Shown piece by piece: positions 20,045 through 50,400 of a stretch of DNA of 64,000 nt. The notes under the pieces were generated by a model, which saw nothing but the letters and a program-made list of their open reading frames with translations, was not told where the DNA came from and made no database searches. This DNA is from Juglans regia. Lineage: Eukaryota > Streptophyta > Magnoliopsida > Fagales > Juglandaceae. Within the stretch, counting starts at the first letter, position 1; each line of letters starts with the position of its first letter. The translations under genes were made by a program, and so were the position numbers. The DNA lies in assembly GCF_001411555.2 (NCBI RefSeq), contig NC_049910.1, positions 36,061,250 through 36,125,249 of the forward strand. The letters are read 5' to 3'.

Positions 20045-20930
20045 AATACTATAGAGTAGCCATTGTTTATTAAGCACACCCTACACCTGACATGGATGTC
20101 ATTTCTTTTTTTTTTTCTTAAAATAAAAAAACCCATCTCGTGCCCCTCTCCCTCTCGTTGCAGCCCCTCTCCTTCTTCTTCCCATTTCTCTCTTCTCACG
20201 TGGGTCCTCGCTGTCGCAGCCCAGATCCGCCTCTGCTGTCGACTGGGCCTCCCACCGTAGCCACCGAACACCACCACCGAGCCCTTCCTTCTTCCTCTTT
20301 CATTGCAAGCACGCCCTCTCTCTCTACACAATTTTCCCACGTCACGGGTCAGATCTCCACATCGCCGCCCACGAACATGTTAGACCTCCACCCCTCGGCC
20401 ATACCCTCTTTCCCCAGCTCACGCTGACCTTCCTCTCTCCCTCACATGCCCTCTCCCTCATGGGTCCTCTCTCCCTCACGGCCATATCTGCACCATCGAA
20501 CCACCGTACCGCCACCTCGATAGTCAACGACACCATCAGCTCCACCGTAATCTCCCCATGACCAACCCTTTTACATCCCGTAGAGGATGGGCAACGCCGG
20601 AAGGGGGCGGATGGGGGAGAGAATGGGTGATGCGGGAGGTGGGGGAGAGGATGTGCGACGCAGGTGGTGGGGGTGGGGGTAGGGGATGGGCGACGGTGGG
20701 GCGGGGGAGGATGGGCTTGGGCGACACGAGTGGTGGGGGTGGAGGGAGAGGATGGGCAACTTGGATGGGGAGATGATGGGCTTGGGCGACTCAGGGGGAA
20801 AGAAGAAGTAAAAAGAATTTGAAAGGAGAGAGGAGGGAAAAAAATTCTCTGCCCAACACGTATGGTGTGCTGTGGCTGCTGCCAAAAAGTGACTGATCCA
20901 AAGGTTAATTCTATAATAATACATAATAAT
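20045..20930. mobile_element. Unclassified GC-rich element with weak inverted ends
   Basis: The left edge (AGTAATACTATAGAGTAGCC) and the reverse complement of the right edge (GTATTATTATAGAATTAACC) are similar. Inside, 20140-20550 is pyrimidine- and C-rich on the + strand and 20580-20870 is purine- and G-rich (GGGGGTGGGGGTAGGGGATG type). Short open frames on both strands are low-complexity Pro/Ser- or Gly/Arg-rich. It ends about 220 bp upstream of the CKL TATA-like box. The superfamily is unknown. Confidence 0.4.
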
Positions 20931-21143
20931 TTGACTTAATATTAAATTTTAATTAATAACTTAAAATATTTCTGATACTATTTTCCGTAACAAGAACACC
21001 AGTCTGGGACTCTGGACAGCTCAAACGGAGCGAGAAGGTGACGCTATGCCCCTCGTATTTGTTAACGAGAAACATAAAACAGAAACAAAAAACAAACAAG
21101 TGTTTTGAAAAGCACCGAAAACGAAGATAAAAACAACAAAATA

Positions 21144-21151
21144 CTATAAAG
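21144..21151 (+). promoter_or_regulatory. Candidate TATA box of the CKL gene
   Basis: CTATAAAG is followed about 25-30 bp downstream by a CT-rich stretch (TCTCTCTGCC..TCTCTCTTTACC), a common layout for plant transcription start regions. It lies about 650 bp before the start codon, which implies a long leader, possibly with an intron. Confidence 0.4.
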
Positions 21152-21800
21152 TCTCTCTGCCTGCTTTTTCTCCATTACTCTCTCTTTACCGCATCACTTT
21201 CCTCGATCTCCACCAAAAATACGGAGACGAGGAGAGGACTTTTTGTCTTTCCTCTCCGATTCGCCTATTGAATTACTATTTTCAGTAACCAAAAATTTCC
21301 TGTTTTCGTTGAATTCCCGAATTCATTCCCCTTTTTCATTGGTTTTCTGGTCAACGTAGTTAGTAGATTTTTCTTGATGTTAGGGTTTTTTTTATTAATA
21401 TTACGGGGTTTGGTATGAAATTATGTAGTTGGAGAAGGTGGACTTATGGTTTCGAAATAAAAATCCCATCCTCATTGTTTGGGATTATCAATTATTTAGC
21501 ATTTTTTTTTGTTTAATTTTCAAATTCTGTCTTCTGGGGGTTTTATTATGTTTCACTTTGGGGCTGATTTAATGCTTAGATTGTGATAGTTTTTCGGTAT
21601 TTCTTTTTGCGAACGAAGGATTATTTTATAATTATTTTTATTCTGGGAGATTGGGAATTGGGTAAATCTGTTGAGATTTAGGGGTCATTGTTTTGTGGGT
21701 ATAGGGTTATTTCGCAAATAAATGCTCAGTTGGGCACAAATCTGATTGGAGTTAGCAATCTTAAGCTTCTGGGCGGGCGTGTATTGGAAGGAATTTGATA

Positions 21801-39455
<17,655 letters not shown>

Positions 39456-39559
39456 TCTGAGTATTTTGTTAGTATGGATATTTGTTTTGCTTCAAATGAA
39501 TGTATACATCTCAGATTTGTGGGAAAATTATGAAAATACATGGGAAATAACCTGATGAT

Positions 39560-40780
39560 CACACGTCCATATCACTTCTCTCATGTCAAAATTTCTAGAA
39601 AAAATCGAGACATGGGTAGCTAAGCTCTGTTTGTTTATACAAGTACTTGTACTTCACTTCCAGATCAAACATTATTTGCTTGATATGGACACTAACGATG
39701 GAGAATTGATGCTTTCGCTTGGTTGGACTCGTAAATATAAAATAGAAGAGCTTTGCTACACAACCTCCACCACACTCCACACTCTATACTTTTTTAAATT
39801 TTTTAAATTTTTAATATTTTTTTTAAATTTTTTTTTGAATTTATTCTTTTTAAATTATTTCAAAATTTTTATTCATTATTCATATAATAAATATTTAATA
39901 AAAGAAAAAAATAATAAAAATTAAAAATAATGTGGAGTGTGGAGGTTGTGTGAATAGTAGGAGGTTGAGTAGAGTTTTTAAAAATTAGAATGAGGTATAC
40001 CTTTTACCTCTTGTCATTAATCAAACAGTTGAAAATTCCAAATCTTTTCAAAGTTTAAGCTTAGGTATTCATGATTATGCCCATCTTCCAACACATTTCT
40101 TTCTTTCATTTAAACCAATAGAACATACTATATTCAGGCAATTATTTATTAATACATTTGAGTCATAAAAACAGATAAATACATCATATGAATCATAATT
40201 TCTCTCTTTTCTTGATCAAGTGTTATAAAAATTGTTTGAACTTTTTTCTTCGATTATATATTATTGGAGTAAAGTTACTTATAATTTTATTTTTTATTTT
40301 TTTATTCATGGGAAAAAGAGATTCGATCTTTGATTTTCTTAATAAGAAATCAAGATATTGTCAATTGATCCAAATTAAGAATCTTGGCAAAGTTACGTAC
40401 AAATTTTAAATAGATAAATTTTATATAAATTTTTTATAAAAAAGTAAGTTGTATTAATTTTTTTTAATATTTTTAAAAATGAAATCTATTTTTTAATAGA
40501 ATAATCGTTTTGAAAAAAAGTGAAGTTTATTATTAAAAAATTAATTTTTTATGTAGATTCTATATTTTATTTATTTATTTTTAAAATAATTACACAATAA
40601 TTATATAATTTACGATTTCTAAATATTTTTTCTCTTTTTAATAAAGAGATTGATTTTTAAAAGTGGGGTCAACCTGGCTTCAGTCAAATATGCGGTCCAT
40701 CCACTGTCCACTGCTACAATAATACCGTTTTCTAGGTCGTTGTAATTCCTGCCTGCAATTCCTACAGTCCGTCCCTCCCC
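39560..40780. other. Intergenic region between the CKL and PP2A B'' genes
   Basis: This region of about 1.2 kb holds a MITE at 39751-39963 and AT-rich sequence. A possible further MITE lies at about 40395-40630, where AAAATTAATTTTTTATGTAG and similar arms occur. No gene is seen. Confidence 0.6.
39751..39963. mobile_element. MITE with about 30-bp inverted repeats
   Basis: The left arm is TTTGCTACACAACCTCCACC and the right arm, reverse complemented, is CTACTATTCACACAACCTCC, both running on into ACACTCCACA. The core is AT-rich. It lies about 300 bp after the CKL stop codon and may fall within or just beyond its 3'-UTR. Confidence 0.75.
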
Positions 40781-41324
40781 CTCTACGGTTCACAGACCCA
40801 TATTCTCCAGCATTTCAAATTCCTGCAGTTTCGAAGCTGCATAATTTTACCTGCTCCATCATAAACCATTTCGCATACCAGGAAATTTCGTTTTCTCAAC
40901 TATTTTTTTGCTGGGAAGGTACAATTTTTTTTCCTAGCTAACTGGAAGGGCTAGGGTTTTGAAAGGTTTTCGGCTCGAAGTCGAGCTTGAGCGGTGGTGG
41001 TGAGATTTCGAAAAGTGTTTTGTTGTGAACCATCCGTAGCAAACATTAGATAGTAAGGAGCTTTCGAGAGGAAGCATCCGACTTACCGGTCTCGAATTCG
41101 AGGCTTGAGCGGTGGCGTCTTGCTGCTTTTAAGAGAAAATTCCAAGTGCTTTACGGTTCATTCTGGTTTAATTCACTTACTGAACTCGAAGTCCCTTGTG
41201 TTTTTACACAACTCCAAACCCAGGGTTTTTATTTTTTGAAGCGTGGTTTTCATCCATTTCGGTTTGAAATTGAGCTTTGAATTGCTCGAGCGGGCCAAAA
41301 CAGTAGTGGTTTGGTTGTTGTGCT

Positions 41325-41366
41325 ATGATGATTGATCATTCGAGGAATATATCGGTGCAATTGTAG
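41325..41366 (+). promoter_or_regulatory. Upstream ORF in the PP2A B'' leader
   Basis: ATG at 41325 opens a 13-codon frame (MMIDHSRNISVQL) closed by TAG at 41364-41366, 36 nt before the main start. Reading back from it to about 40790 I find no earlier ATG, so this would be the first AUG of the mRNA if the leader begins there and is unspliced. Its context (GCTATGA) is weak, which favours leaky scanning. Confidence 0.55.
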
Positions 41367-41402
41367 ATATTAGGGTTTTCGAGGCTTTTCTTGATAATTA
41401 CG

Positions 41403-44400
41403 ATGGATATTGATGTGGTAGTGGAGGATGTTGCTTCTCTGGACCCTGAACTGTTGCAGCTTCCCGAGCTGTCCCCCGTCGCGTTCAAAGCCAGCCCACA
41501 GATTGCCGAGGACTTGTTTACCCAATGGCTCTCACTTCCGGAAACCGCCAGACTGGTATTCCTTGATTTGCGTACTTATCTTTGATTATTGACTTTGTTC
41601 TTTTACGGCTTTGTTTGAGCCTGAAATGGCTTGTGGCTGGCCAGTTCGTGCTTTTTAGTGTCCGTGTTTGGATTTGGAGTTGCGAATTGACGATATGTCA
41701 TTTTAGATTGACTGGTCTTCATAAGATTATTTTATTAGGTGAATTCGTAATGTGAACATAAGGATGTCTATAAGAGAAACGAATGATCACCAAAAGGATT
41801 GGTAAAAATAGATAGATTAGAATTTGATAGTTAGTTATCAAAAAGATTAGAATTTGACATTATAAAGAGAGAATATTAGGGAAAGAAATTTGATTAACAG
41901 AATAGAAAGCTGTTGTTATCATGGGGGATTTTCAGTTAGTTTTGGAGTAATATACTTTGGTTCTTGTCACCGATAAAAAAAAAAAATATACTTTGGTTCT
42001 TGTTAATGTGTGAAAGATATAAAAATATGAATCTGAACAAGTCTTGGAAAAAAAAGCACTTATATATAGTATTACTTCGTTTTATGTTGTTTAGTGTCAC
42101 TTCACTTGCAGCTGATCATAACCTGGATATGTTTAAAACCAGAAAGTGAACAGGGGTGTATGAAATGATCAATGGGTAATACCTGTTCAGCACTATAAAG
42201 GGCATGCGCACACTCTGATTAATGAACGGCGTCAAAGCTTTGTGGTTATATTAAGAGATTTAATGGAAATAGATTTAAGTAAATATTTCTCAACTCTAGG
42301 GAATTGACCATTTCCCTATCGGGACCTTAAAGGTCCCCTTTTTCCTGAAAGTGTTATGCACTATGCATCATTGGTGTGTCTCAAATAGGGTATATTGGTG
42401 CAAGACACCTTAGTTGGATATTTGTTGTATTCATTATGTCATTGTGGTAAGTTGGTGTAAGTTCTCCATATTATTGGGGCCAAAGATGGAAGTTTCTTAT
42501 ATGCACGTTTTTTTTTTTTTTGGTATGTAGGCACATTTTGATTGTTTTGGCCCGTCGTATGTTAATTTCATTGTCCATACCTTTTCTGTTTTGAGTTGTC
42601 TTGCACCCTTTTACCAAAAGTACTTACAGCATGAAACATCCTAATTTTAATTATATTTTCCATATTTATATAGTCATTGCCCCAAAAAGATGGGCAACAG
42701 CCAGATGAAAATGCACAAAAGTTTGAGGGAACAATTTTTTTTTTTTTTAATTGGCATTGAGTGTCTGGGAACTACGTCCCGACTAATCCCAGGGGTGCAT
42801 AGGTCATCGGCAAGGAGTTACCCGCAAGTGCATATCTGGTAATTCAAGAGGAAAATCCCTCACTCCGATAGCCCCTAGAGATTGTTTGCACACAAAGGGA
42901 TTTGAACTTTCGATCTGGGGGGAGCATACCTCCAAGCCCAAGGCCTTTACCTCTTGAGCCAACCCCTAGGGGTTGGGGACAATTTTAAATTCAACTGTTT
43001 TTTCTTTTGGTAGCTTAGAGCAGTTACGTTTACGCTATTTTAATGTTCTTCACCCTGGAATTTACGTATAAAGAAACAAATAAAAAACATGTACTGTTTT
43101 TTACATTGAAAATATTCTTTGAGTTGAGAAGCTTCCATGAAGTTCAATATTTTCTTGTGACTGATATTGTCCCAATTAGTTTCATTGTTTTCCTCCTCAT
43201 TCTATTTCACCTTTCATCTGTTAATAAAAGTACTTAACAAAAAATAATAATAATAATAATAAAAGTTAAAAAAAAATAAAAGTTATCTCAGCTAATTTTG
43301 TTTTTTGCTGCTTTAATGTGCGTGCAGGTGAGATCTCTTATGGATGATGCAAAGGCAGGTGCTTCCTGTAATGTCCTTGGGAACTCTTTTAATGTGAACA
43401 CTGCCGGGAGTGCTTCATTGCCTTCCATGTTTCCAGCTGGCAGTGCGCCTCCACTTTCTCCTAGAAGTTCATCTGGCTCTCCACGCATATCAAAACAGAG
43501 AACCAGTCCTTCTTCTCTAGGTTCTCCTCTTAAATTGATTAGTGAACCAGTGCGAGAAATCATACCTCAGGTTCATCTCACTTCTGACTTAGTTAAGATT
43601 TGGTCATAGATAAGATTTACTTATAAATAGGACATTCTGGTTGTGTAATGTACTCAAATGGCATATTCAAGATGTTTCATAGATGAGGTTCAATTGTAAA
43701 AATGATGTTTGTATTGCTGTGCTTGCAGTTCTACTTCAAAAATGGCCCTCCACCGCCAAAGGAACTAAAAGAACAATGCCTGTCTAGAATTGAGGATCTT
43801 TTTAACAATCATATAGATGGGTTGCAAATACACGGTAAGTTATTAATTTGTTAATTATTTGTTCATCTGCTAAGATTCTTTTCTCATTAACCTCATGTTA
43901 TTCACCCTTGGCTGGTTATTCAGAGTTTAAATTGGTTACAAAGGAAATATGCAAGCTACCGTCATTTTTCTCCTCTTCGCTTTTCAGAAAGATAGACACA
44001 GACTGCACTGGGATAGTGACCAGGTTTGCACTTACGTGTTTTCAGAGAAATAATTATATCTAAAAGACATGAGAACTTGACTTGTAGATCGAGAAGATGC
44101 TCCTCCAGAACTTTTTCTCATGTCTTCTTGTTTGCCAATTATGTTCATTACTCTCTCTCAATCTCTCTTAGATTTTTTTTATAGGTAAATCTCTCTTAGA
44201 TGCAATGAGATTTATTTATTTTTACTCATTTCCACTGATATACTAGTAGTAATTGTAGGTTTCTTTGTTTTTTTTTTTTCCTTTGTTTATCTGCTTCTGG
44301 TGAGTCTCAGTTAATTCTATGGTAAAATGTAACTTACAAATGACATCCACTCCCATAAATATATGATAGCTGTAAAATATACCGTCTGATATTTTTTAAA

Positions 44401-47400
44401 CATACCTTAAAGCATTTTTATCGAGCCATTTGTTTTTTGACACTCTGTTGTCAGAATTACAGCTGTGATGATAATAATAACAATAATAATAGTCTTCAGA
44501 CTAGCCACCAAAAAGAGAAGCATGGACCATCTATAAATAAAGCGATAACTAAGTGTGCAAGTTATTTGAATTTATGGATGGTGATGCTAGTGGCACGAAG
44601 CATTCGTAATGTCTTTTGGATATCATGTGGAACAATTCTTGTCAAAAAAATAAAATAAAATAATGTGGAACAAATCTTTTTTTTTTTTTTTTTATCAGTG
44701 TCATGTGGAACAATTCTATGCATTAAGGAATAATTTTTAGATTTTATTATCCTTGGATGAAATGTAAAGAATATGCATTTTACATAACCTGTTTTCAGTA
44801 ACAACAATACAACCCACGGGATTCCAATAATAAGAATTACGAATATAGATAAACTTTATTTGCTTATTAGACCAGTTCTCTGCAATGTGAATGGTTTGTT
44901 AATGATCACCAGTGAGGCTTAATTGGTTGGAAGAGAAATATCAGTTCACTAACCTGCTGTTGGAATTTTTTCCAGCTAGCAAGAGTTCAGGGAAGTCCTA
45001 TATATATTAAAAAAAAAAGAATAATGCTACATACAGTCGTGGAATGCGCAAACATCGTGAAGTCGCTTTGAAAAAGAGTGAGGTCCACTGTTAAAAAATT
45101 AATTTCTTTTCACGTGGGTCCCATATTTATTCACTTGTTTCAAAGCGACTGCACGGCGCTTGCACACTCACGACTGCAAGTATCATTTCTCAAAAAAAAA
45201 AGTAAGAGTCAAGCAAATTTTGGTAATCCCTGTAACTGTTGGAGGTTGGCCGAGGTTACTTGCGGTCTTCTTTTGTTAATAGGCGAATCTAATTGAGTTG
45301 TTGGGCCTTTTGGCTTGGTTTCTAAAATAGTTTCCAAATTATAAATACTATCCATATTAAACTTTTCCCCAAGCGACTTTCTTGTACACAGCTCGTAAGT
45401 GGAATGTGCATCTTAAAATTTTTAAGGAAATGATTATTACTTGTATAATATACAAATAAAAAAATCCCTAGTCTAAATATGATAGATCTAACTCAATTTG
45501 CATTAACTGTCTTTTGTTTAATAGAATACTTAAGAGTAATTTAGCTTATTGAAAGCATGATTTTTTTATTTTTTTATTTTTTTATGGGTAAACATAACTT
45601 TAGTAATGAGAATGAAATAGGTGTTACCCAAGTACACAAGGATTATACAAACGAAAACACCTAATTACGTTCTAGTCACCAGAACAAGAAACCTGAAAAT
45701 CATGTGCACACTAGTTCCATCGAGTACAAACTGTACAATAGCAGAAAACCAAAGCAATTAAGTGTGCATAAAAAGATTTCGAAGTTCCTCCAAAGTGCGT
45801 TCCTTTCTTGGGAGACATTATCCGGACCTAAGCCAGAAGAGATTGCCACGGGTATGCTCTGATCATTTTTCATTTTGTTAGATTGTGAGGGCATTCATGG
45901 GGGTAGGCGTTACTTCAAATTTGAGAATATGTGGCTACAAACGATGGGTTTTGAGGAGAGAGTGAGGGATTGGTGGGTTTCCTATTCCTTTTTATGGTAC
46001 CCCTAGTTTTATTGTGGTTGGTAAACTTAAAGCCCTTAAGCTAGATTGAAAGAAGTGGAATAGTTTTAGACATATGAATGAGCAAAAAAGTCTTCTTTGG
46101 AATGAGTTGCATTCTCTAGAAGTTGGGGAGGTCAATGAGGAGTCCTCGTTGAGAAAGATTGAGGTGGTGTCTGAGTTAGAAAAAAGTTTTGTTGATGGAA
46201 GAAATTTCTTGGAGACAAAAATCAAGGATGACGTGGTTGAAGGAGGGCGACAAATGTACCATCTTCTTTCACAAAATGGCAAATTCCCACAGGCGTAATA
46301 ATGTGATTGAGGTGATCCAATCTGGTAACACGGTGCACCAATCCCCGGAGGATATTCAAGGCCATATTGTGAACTATTATGAAGATCTTCTCAAAGAGAC
46401 TGGTGTGACGTCCTAAACTGGATGGTTTGTTTTTTGACTAGCTGGATGTTAGTACAGCAAGTTGGTTGGAGAGACCATTTGAGGAAGCTGAAGTGTAGCA
46501 GGTGGTGAGTGGTATGTGTAAAGATAAAGCCCCAGGCCCGGATGGATTTTCTTTGGCTTTCTTTCAATAGTGTTGGGACATAGTGAAGGACGATGTGATG
46601 CGGGTTTATCTATCCAACCTTGACCCCCCCTCTACTATTAGACCATGTGAAAAACCCCCCAACTAGAGGAAGATCAATCAAGTTAAGATAAAAAAAAAAT
46701 CAGCTCCGAGAAGTCTTCCATTGCCCTTGTCAAAGAAGTAGCCCCCTCCCTCTCACAAGGAAAGTGTACAATATTAAAGTCTCCACACACGACCCAAGGT
46801 AATTCCCATAAATAATACAAACCCGCCAGTTCCTCCCACAGAGCTACTTTCTCAATCTGCATTAGGCCCATTAACTCACACAAGAGCCCACCTCCACCTG
46901 TCCTCAATATTCTTTGGATGAACCAGCCACTGAATAGTTCCCATTGCAATCCTCTACTAACTCCACTATTCTCCTATCCCACATCAACAACACCCCTTCT
47001 GAAGCGCCCAAAGAAGCTAAATAACTCCATCCCACAAGAGAGCAACCCCATAAACTTCGAATGATATTTCTATCAACATGGCTTAGCTTAGTCTCTTAAA
47101 AACAAACAATATCAACTTTCCAACTACGAAGAAAAGATCGAATGCGAAGTCGCTTGTTAACATCATTGATCTCCCTAACATTCCACGATAAGATTCTAGG
47201 CTTCATAAGATAAACAACTCCCCGCCCCTTCAACCTCACACTCCCAACACTACTCTCCTCGTTATCATTATTAATAGAACATATCAATCTTTTCAGTTCT
47301 CTATCTTTTTTGGCTGCTGACTTCAAAGCTGTTGATCTACTTGCTTCTATAGCAACTAAAAAGGCCTTAAATTGCTCAGCGAAGCCTTCACAAGAAATCC

Positions 47401-50400
47401 CCACACACCTCTGTAACGCCGCCACCTTTTCCAGCATCCAATCTGAGGATTTAGGGACTGGTGGAATAGCACATAGGTCCTACCCAACTCGTTCTTATCA
47501 ACACCATTTACAAGCCATTTAAAGAGCCGTCTGACCCCGCATTCCTTGTAGCTCCACCACCTTTTTCAGCGCCTTTTTGTAAGCCATTTGACACCACTTC
47601 CCTTGATGAGCGAGCCAACTGCGACTCACCAAGCAGCACCTCTGATGTATTCCCGATGCCACCATCGACCATTCCACCCAATAAAAACTGGTCTCCCATC
47701 CATGGGACAAGCTCCCTCGAAGGTACTTCTACCAGTGGAAGGTTGGACTACATTGAAAGCTCCCTGATCTCCCCGTCAAAAGCAACCCGACCATCGAGCT
47801 CTTCTATCAACTCCCCATCCTCGGCTTCATCCCGCCGATGTGACGGTACCGACCCACCAAGATGATCGTCGGCGATTGGCGAAACATTCTGTGCCGGTAC
47901 TGGGTCTGGCAGGTCACATGTCGGCGCCGTGGGGAAGCAGCTAAGGCCCCGGGCCGATATATCGGGCGAAACCCAAGACTTTTCCAACCAGACCCATTTT
48001 GGGCCTAATCCCTAGCTTGGCCCAACTCCCTTAGACAGCCCAGCCTGGTCTGTAAGACTGATACCCCCTCCCTAATCCCCGGCCAAAGCCGAAGCCCATC
48101 TGCAAAGCCCCCTTCCCCTTAATACACTGTTTTAGCCAGTGTATATTATCCAAAAGAAAACCCACTTGTTGCTTCATTTTAGCTAATGCCTGAAGCACCC
48201 TTACCTCATTCAGACCCACCACGTCCTTGCCACCCCCCTCGCAGCTTTGCGCATCAGCCGAAATAGAAGAACTGCCTAAACCTGGCAGACCTGCCCTCTA
48301 TGCATTCTTTGCGGCTTGAGGCATCTCCATTTGACCTTGGAGTACCTCTCTGTAGGACCGAGAAGTCGACTTATGCACCGTCATCGATGGTGGAGGCACC
48401 CGTGGAGAACCACCTACTCTTCCAACCTCCTTCAATGCCCCTGCATGTTTCATCTTGGCCATGCCACCTTTATCTCTGTTTTTCTCGCACGACATAGAGG
48501 ATAGAGATAAAAGCTCCTTCAAGGTTTCGCTGAAATTCCTCCATCCCTCCCTTTTCCTCCCTTCCGGCACCATGATCAGACCTCGCTTCTTCTCGTGACC
48601 GAACTCCGTTAAAGAGAAGAACTTGCCAAAGTAGTTGTGACACCTCTGCACCATGAGCACCTGGTTCCCTTTTCTACGAGTTCTAAGAAACTCAGAGGAT
48701 CCTGCTGAGGCAACACATTCCCTCACCATTGAAGCCAACCACACCAAAGCTTTGTGATCAATAGAGGTGTATTTCACCACGCGGCGACTACTCCATGATT
48801 CTCCACATCTCATTTTCTCTCTTAAACACAAAAGTCTTGTGATCAATAAGAACATTCTACACGACCCCATTTTTGGAGAGCTCCTGTGCCATCCAAAGTT
48901 GCATTTTTTACCAAGACTGCAGCTTTAGGAAAGATTTTGACGGCTGTCAATTTAAGGAAACGTGGGATGATCGTAATGGAGTGGTGTTACATGTGTAAGA
49001 ACAATGGTGAATCGATTGACCATCTTTTTCTGCATTGCGAGGGTTGGTATATTTAGTAGAGCTAGGTTGACCTATGTTATGCCCAAGAGTGTGGTGGAAC
49101 TCCTAGCATGTTGGAATAGGCATCATCAAATCTTTCTACTGGCAGCGACATGGAGGATGGTTCCTTTGTGCTTATTGTGGTGTATATGGATAGAAAGAAA
49201 TGAGAGGTGCTTCAACAACAAGGAGAGAGCTGTGGGGGAAATATGGAAGTTTTCTGTATTTTCTTTGGTTCAATGGTTTTCTGTTATAGTTTTAAAGGGA
49301 GGGAATATTCATGAGTTTTTGCTTTCTTTTCAGCTTTCTAGAATGTAATTAGGTGTCTCTTTTGTATACTTTCTGTGTACATGGGCTTTGCCTAGTTTTA
49401 TTTGATCAATAAAGTTTCTTACTTGTCAAAAAAAAAAAAAATTCCTTTCAAGCCAAATATAGCACATAAGACACAAAGGAATCATTCTCCAAACCGCAGC
49501 CACCAGGGAACAACCTTGAAGACTTCCTTTCTCACCTCTCTTATTTTCTTTCTTTGTTTCTTCTTTTGTGCAAACCTACCATTTATGGGTCCTATTCATA
49601 GAATCTGAACGGTACTGGTTGGTTGCTCTCTTCATTTGTTTTAAACACAAAGCTCTATCCCCCCCTTCCTCACGGTTTTAGAAACCATAAAGCCTTTGTA
49701 CATCCTAACTTAGTCACCCATAATGCATTAACCGCAGCCTTAAACCCCTACTTTTTGCTACTTTCCAGCAAGATTCAGCGACTATTTCATTTGCGATTTC
49801 TTTCCTCCAAGCCATGTGTTCTATTTGTATCCAGCATACAAAACTCAAATCTTTCCTCCTACAATCCTGAGTTCTATCATAGCAGGTTTCTCAAAAGCCT
49901 CCTCACCAAAATATATTGAGGTAGGTTTTCAAATGTCCCATGTTAGTTGGGATGATATTACCCTAGGGTTCATTTGCAAAATTTATATCACCCTAGGTCA
50001 AGTTCTGGGGTTCACCCATTGTGCATGTGTTTCTGGGGTAGGGAATCTTTTATTTTTTGATTAAAAGCACCCTAGCTGGTTGGAAAAAGCTATATTTGTC
50101 CAAAGGGGGAAGAGTTACTTTAATTAAAAGCACCTTGTCCAACTTACCCTCTTATTTCCTTTCTCTTTTCCCTATTCCAGGGGGGGTGGCAAAAAAAAAT
50201 TGAAAAGATTTTTAGAAATTTCTTATGGGATGATATACGAAAATTTCATTTGGTGAGTTGGAATAAGGTTTGTACCCCGGTGCCTTGTGGAGGTTTACAT
50301 GTGTGGAACCTAAAGCTTTTTAATAAAGCTCTTCTTGGGAAGTGGCTTTGGAGATACATCAATGAGAGAAGTGCATTGTGGATACAGATAGTAGATGTTA

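Larger units (their letters stand above)
15205..21100. other. Intergenic region between the NDR and CKL genes
   Basis: After the NDR 3'-UTR (probably ending near 15180-15210, around TTCAATTAAATGATAAAAG) I find no supported gene. The block holds MITE-like elements, two degenerate minisatellites, a possible gene relic at about 19440-19740 and a GC-rich element at about 20045-20930, all listed separately. Confidence 0.6.

Noticed and set aside
20026..20924. Several Pro/Ser- and Gly/Arg-rich open frames on both strands
   Set aside because: They are low-complexity products of a GC-rich repeat, overlap on both strands and match no family.
48298..48870. 190-codon minus-strand open frame as a host gene
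   Set aside because: It fits the ORF1-like region of the L1 family that recurs in the window and leads into a LINE endonuclease.
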